The position numbers were made by a program, and so were the translations under genes. A stretch of 6,553 nucleotides of DNA from Acidobacteriaceae bacterium (GTDB lineage: Bacteria; Acidobacteriota; Terriglobia; Terriglobales; Acidobacteriaceae). The stretch lies in assembly GCA_030042915.1 (NCBI GenBank), contig JASHYS010000234.1, positions 1-6,553 of the forward strand, written 5' to 3'. Below the pieces are notes generated by a model. The model saw only the letters and a list, made by a program, of their open reading frames with translations. It had not been told where the DNA came from and did no database searches. Of the stretch, positions 5,787 to 6,553 are shown one piece after another (position 1 is the stretch's first letter; the number at the start of each line of letters is the position of its first letter).

Positions 5787-6553
5787 ATGGCGGGGCAACG
5801 CAAGCTGCGGATGGGGATGGTGGGCGGAGGACCGGGCGCGTTTATCGGCCCTGTACATCGCATGGCAGCGGAGATGGACGGGAAGATCGAGATGGTGGCG
5901 GGAGCGTTCTCGCAATCACCCGAGCGCTCGCGCCAGGCGGGCGCCACCTACCGCATCGATCCCGCGCGAGCTTATGGCGATTACCAGCAGATGCTGCAAG
6001 CCGAACGCAGACGCGCCGACGCCATCGACCTTGTGGCCATTGTGACGCCGAACCATTTGCATTTGCCGATTGCACTGGCTGCGCTGGACGCGGGCATTCC
6101 GGTGATGAGCGACAAGCCGGCCACGGCGAGCTACGAGGAGGCGCTGAAGCTGGCAGTGGCCGTGGCCAAGAGCGGGCTGCCGTACGGATTGACGCACACC
6201 TACGCCGGCTACCAGATGGTGCGCGAGGCGCGCGCGATATGCGCGGCGGGCAAGCTGGGCGCAATTCGCAAGGTTGCGGTGGAGTATTTTCAGGGATGGT
6301 TGAGCGGGCCGCTTGAAGGGACGGGGCACAAGCAGGCGGAATGGCGCACGGACCCGGCGCGCAGCGGAGCCGGGGGCGCCATTGGCGACATCGGCACACA
6401 CGCTTTTCATCTGCTCGAGTACGTGAGCGGGCTCAAAGTGACCGCGATCAATGCCACGCTGCGCACGGTAGTCCCTGGCCGCAAGCTCGACGACGACTGC
6501 AACTCATTTTTACGACTGAATAACGGTGCCGCGGGAACGCTGGCGTGCTCGCA
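5787..6553 (+). CDS. Gfo/Idh/MocA-family NAD(P)-dependent sugar oxidoreductase, N-terminal 255 residues (runs off right edge)
   Basis: The frame is open from the ATG at 5787 to the window end with no stop. Family members are usually 330-390 aa, so roughly a third is missing. The Rossmann motif [17 protein letters not shown] spans residues 9-25. [14 protein letters not shown] (83-96) and SDKPATAS (108-115) follow, with Lys110 in the 'E/D-K-P' position that binds cofactor and substrate. [16 protein letters not shown] (197-212) gives Asp201 and His205, matching the Asp-x-x-x-His catalytic pair of inositol dehydrogenases. [13 protein letters not shown] (185-197) is typical of a subgroup of uncharacterised members. 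The enzyme would oxidise or reduce a hydroxyl of a sugar, sugar acid or inositol-like compound; the substrate cannot be read from sequence. SD-like AGGGA at 5778-5782 precedes the start. It is divergent from the kinase operon and may share its operator. Confidence 0.88.
   Translation, partial: MAGQRKLRMGMVGGGPGAFIGPVHRMAAEMDGKIEMVAGAFSQSPERSRQAGATYRIDPARAYGDYQQMLQAERRRADAIDLVAIVTPNHLHLPIALAALDAGIPVMSDKPATASYEEALKLAVAVAKSGLPYGLTHTYAGYQMVREARAICAAGKLGAIRKVAVEYFQGWLSGPLEGTGHKQAEWRTDPARSGAGGAIGDIGTHAFHLLEYVSGLKVTAINATLRTVVPGRKLDDDCNSFLRLNNGAAGTLACS

Noticed and set aside
4637..6316. 559-aa plus-strand open frame
   Set aside because: It is antisense to the PfkB kinase, then out of frame across the Gfo/Idh gene. 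The composition is rich in Arg, Ala, Gly and His with no domain pattern, typical of a GC-rich shadow frame.
5842..6399. 185-aa minus-strand frame opposite the Gfo/Idh gene
   Set aside because: The plus-strand frame has intact Rossmann and catalytic motifs; this one is a Pro/Arg/Ser-rich shadow.
1..6553. CRISPR array, tRNA, rRNA, insertion sequence or integration site
   Set aside because: I saw no regularly spaced long repeats, no tRNA-like cloverleaf or CCA end, and no transposase or integrase frame. The only repeats are the short intergenic ones listed.

Overview
The window is about 6.5 kb of high-GC bacterial chromosome, roughly 60% G+C by eye. It is densely coding and dominated by sugar-acid catabolism. 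There is no sign of phage, insertion sequence, CRISPR or RNA genes. Protein style and the intergenic AGCTAGAAGC-type repeats remind me of Acidobacteriota (Koribacter/Acidobacterium relatives). That placement is recollection and inference, not something the sequence proves.

Layout from left to right. (1) The N-terminal 100 codons of a protein-L-isoaspartate methyltransferase-like protein lie on the minus strand and run off the left edge. (2) A 181-nt divergent spacer carries a TATAAT for the methyltransferase and a plausible promoter with an inverted repeat for the next gene. (3) fucP on the plus strand encodes a 12-helix MFS permease of the L-fucose:H+ symporter family. (4) A short convergent junction of 40 nt has a candidate terminator. 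(5) Five minus-strand genes follow, probably one operon read right to left: 2-keto-3-deoxygluconate kinase (PfkB family), KDPG aldolase, a solo AbrB/VapB-type antitoxin-like protein, an SDR dehydrogenase resembling 2-keto-3-deoxy-L-fuconate dehydrogenase, and an FAH-family hydrolase resembling 2,4-diketo-3-deoxy-L-fuconate hydrolase. (6) A divergent spacer contains a perfect 6-3-6 inverted repeat. (7) A Gfo/Idh/MocA oxidoreductase starts on the plus strand and runs off the right edge.

How the genes may work together: FucP would import a deoxyhexose or hexose. Enzymes not in this window (dehydrogenase, lactonase, dehydratase) would turn it into a 2-keto-3-deoxy sugar acid. The operon then holds two alternative ways to break such an acid. 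One is phosphorylation by the kinase and cleavage by the aldolase, as in the Entner-Doudoroff/uronate route to pyruvate and glyceraldehyde 3-phosphate. The other is oxidation by the SDR and hydrolysis by the FAH protein, as in the non-phosphorylative L-fucose/L-rhamnose route to pyruvate and lactate. The main oddities are this pairing and a toxinless VapB-like gene inserted between the two halves. Nothing here looks like a wholly new type of system.
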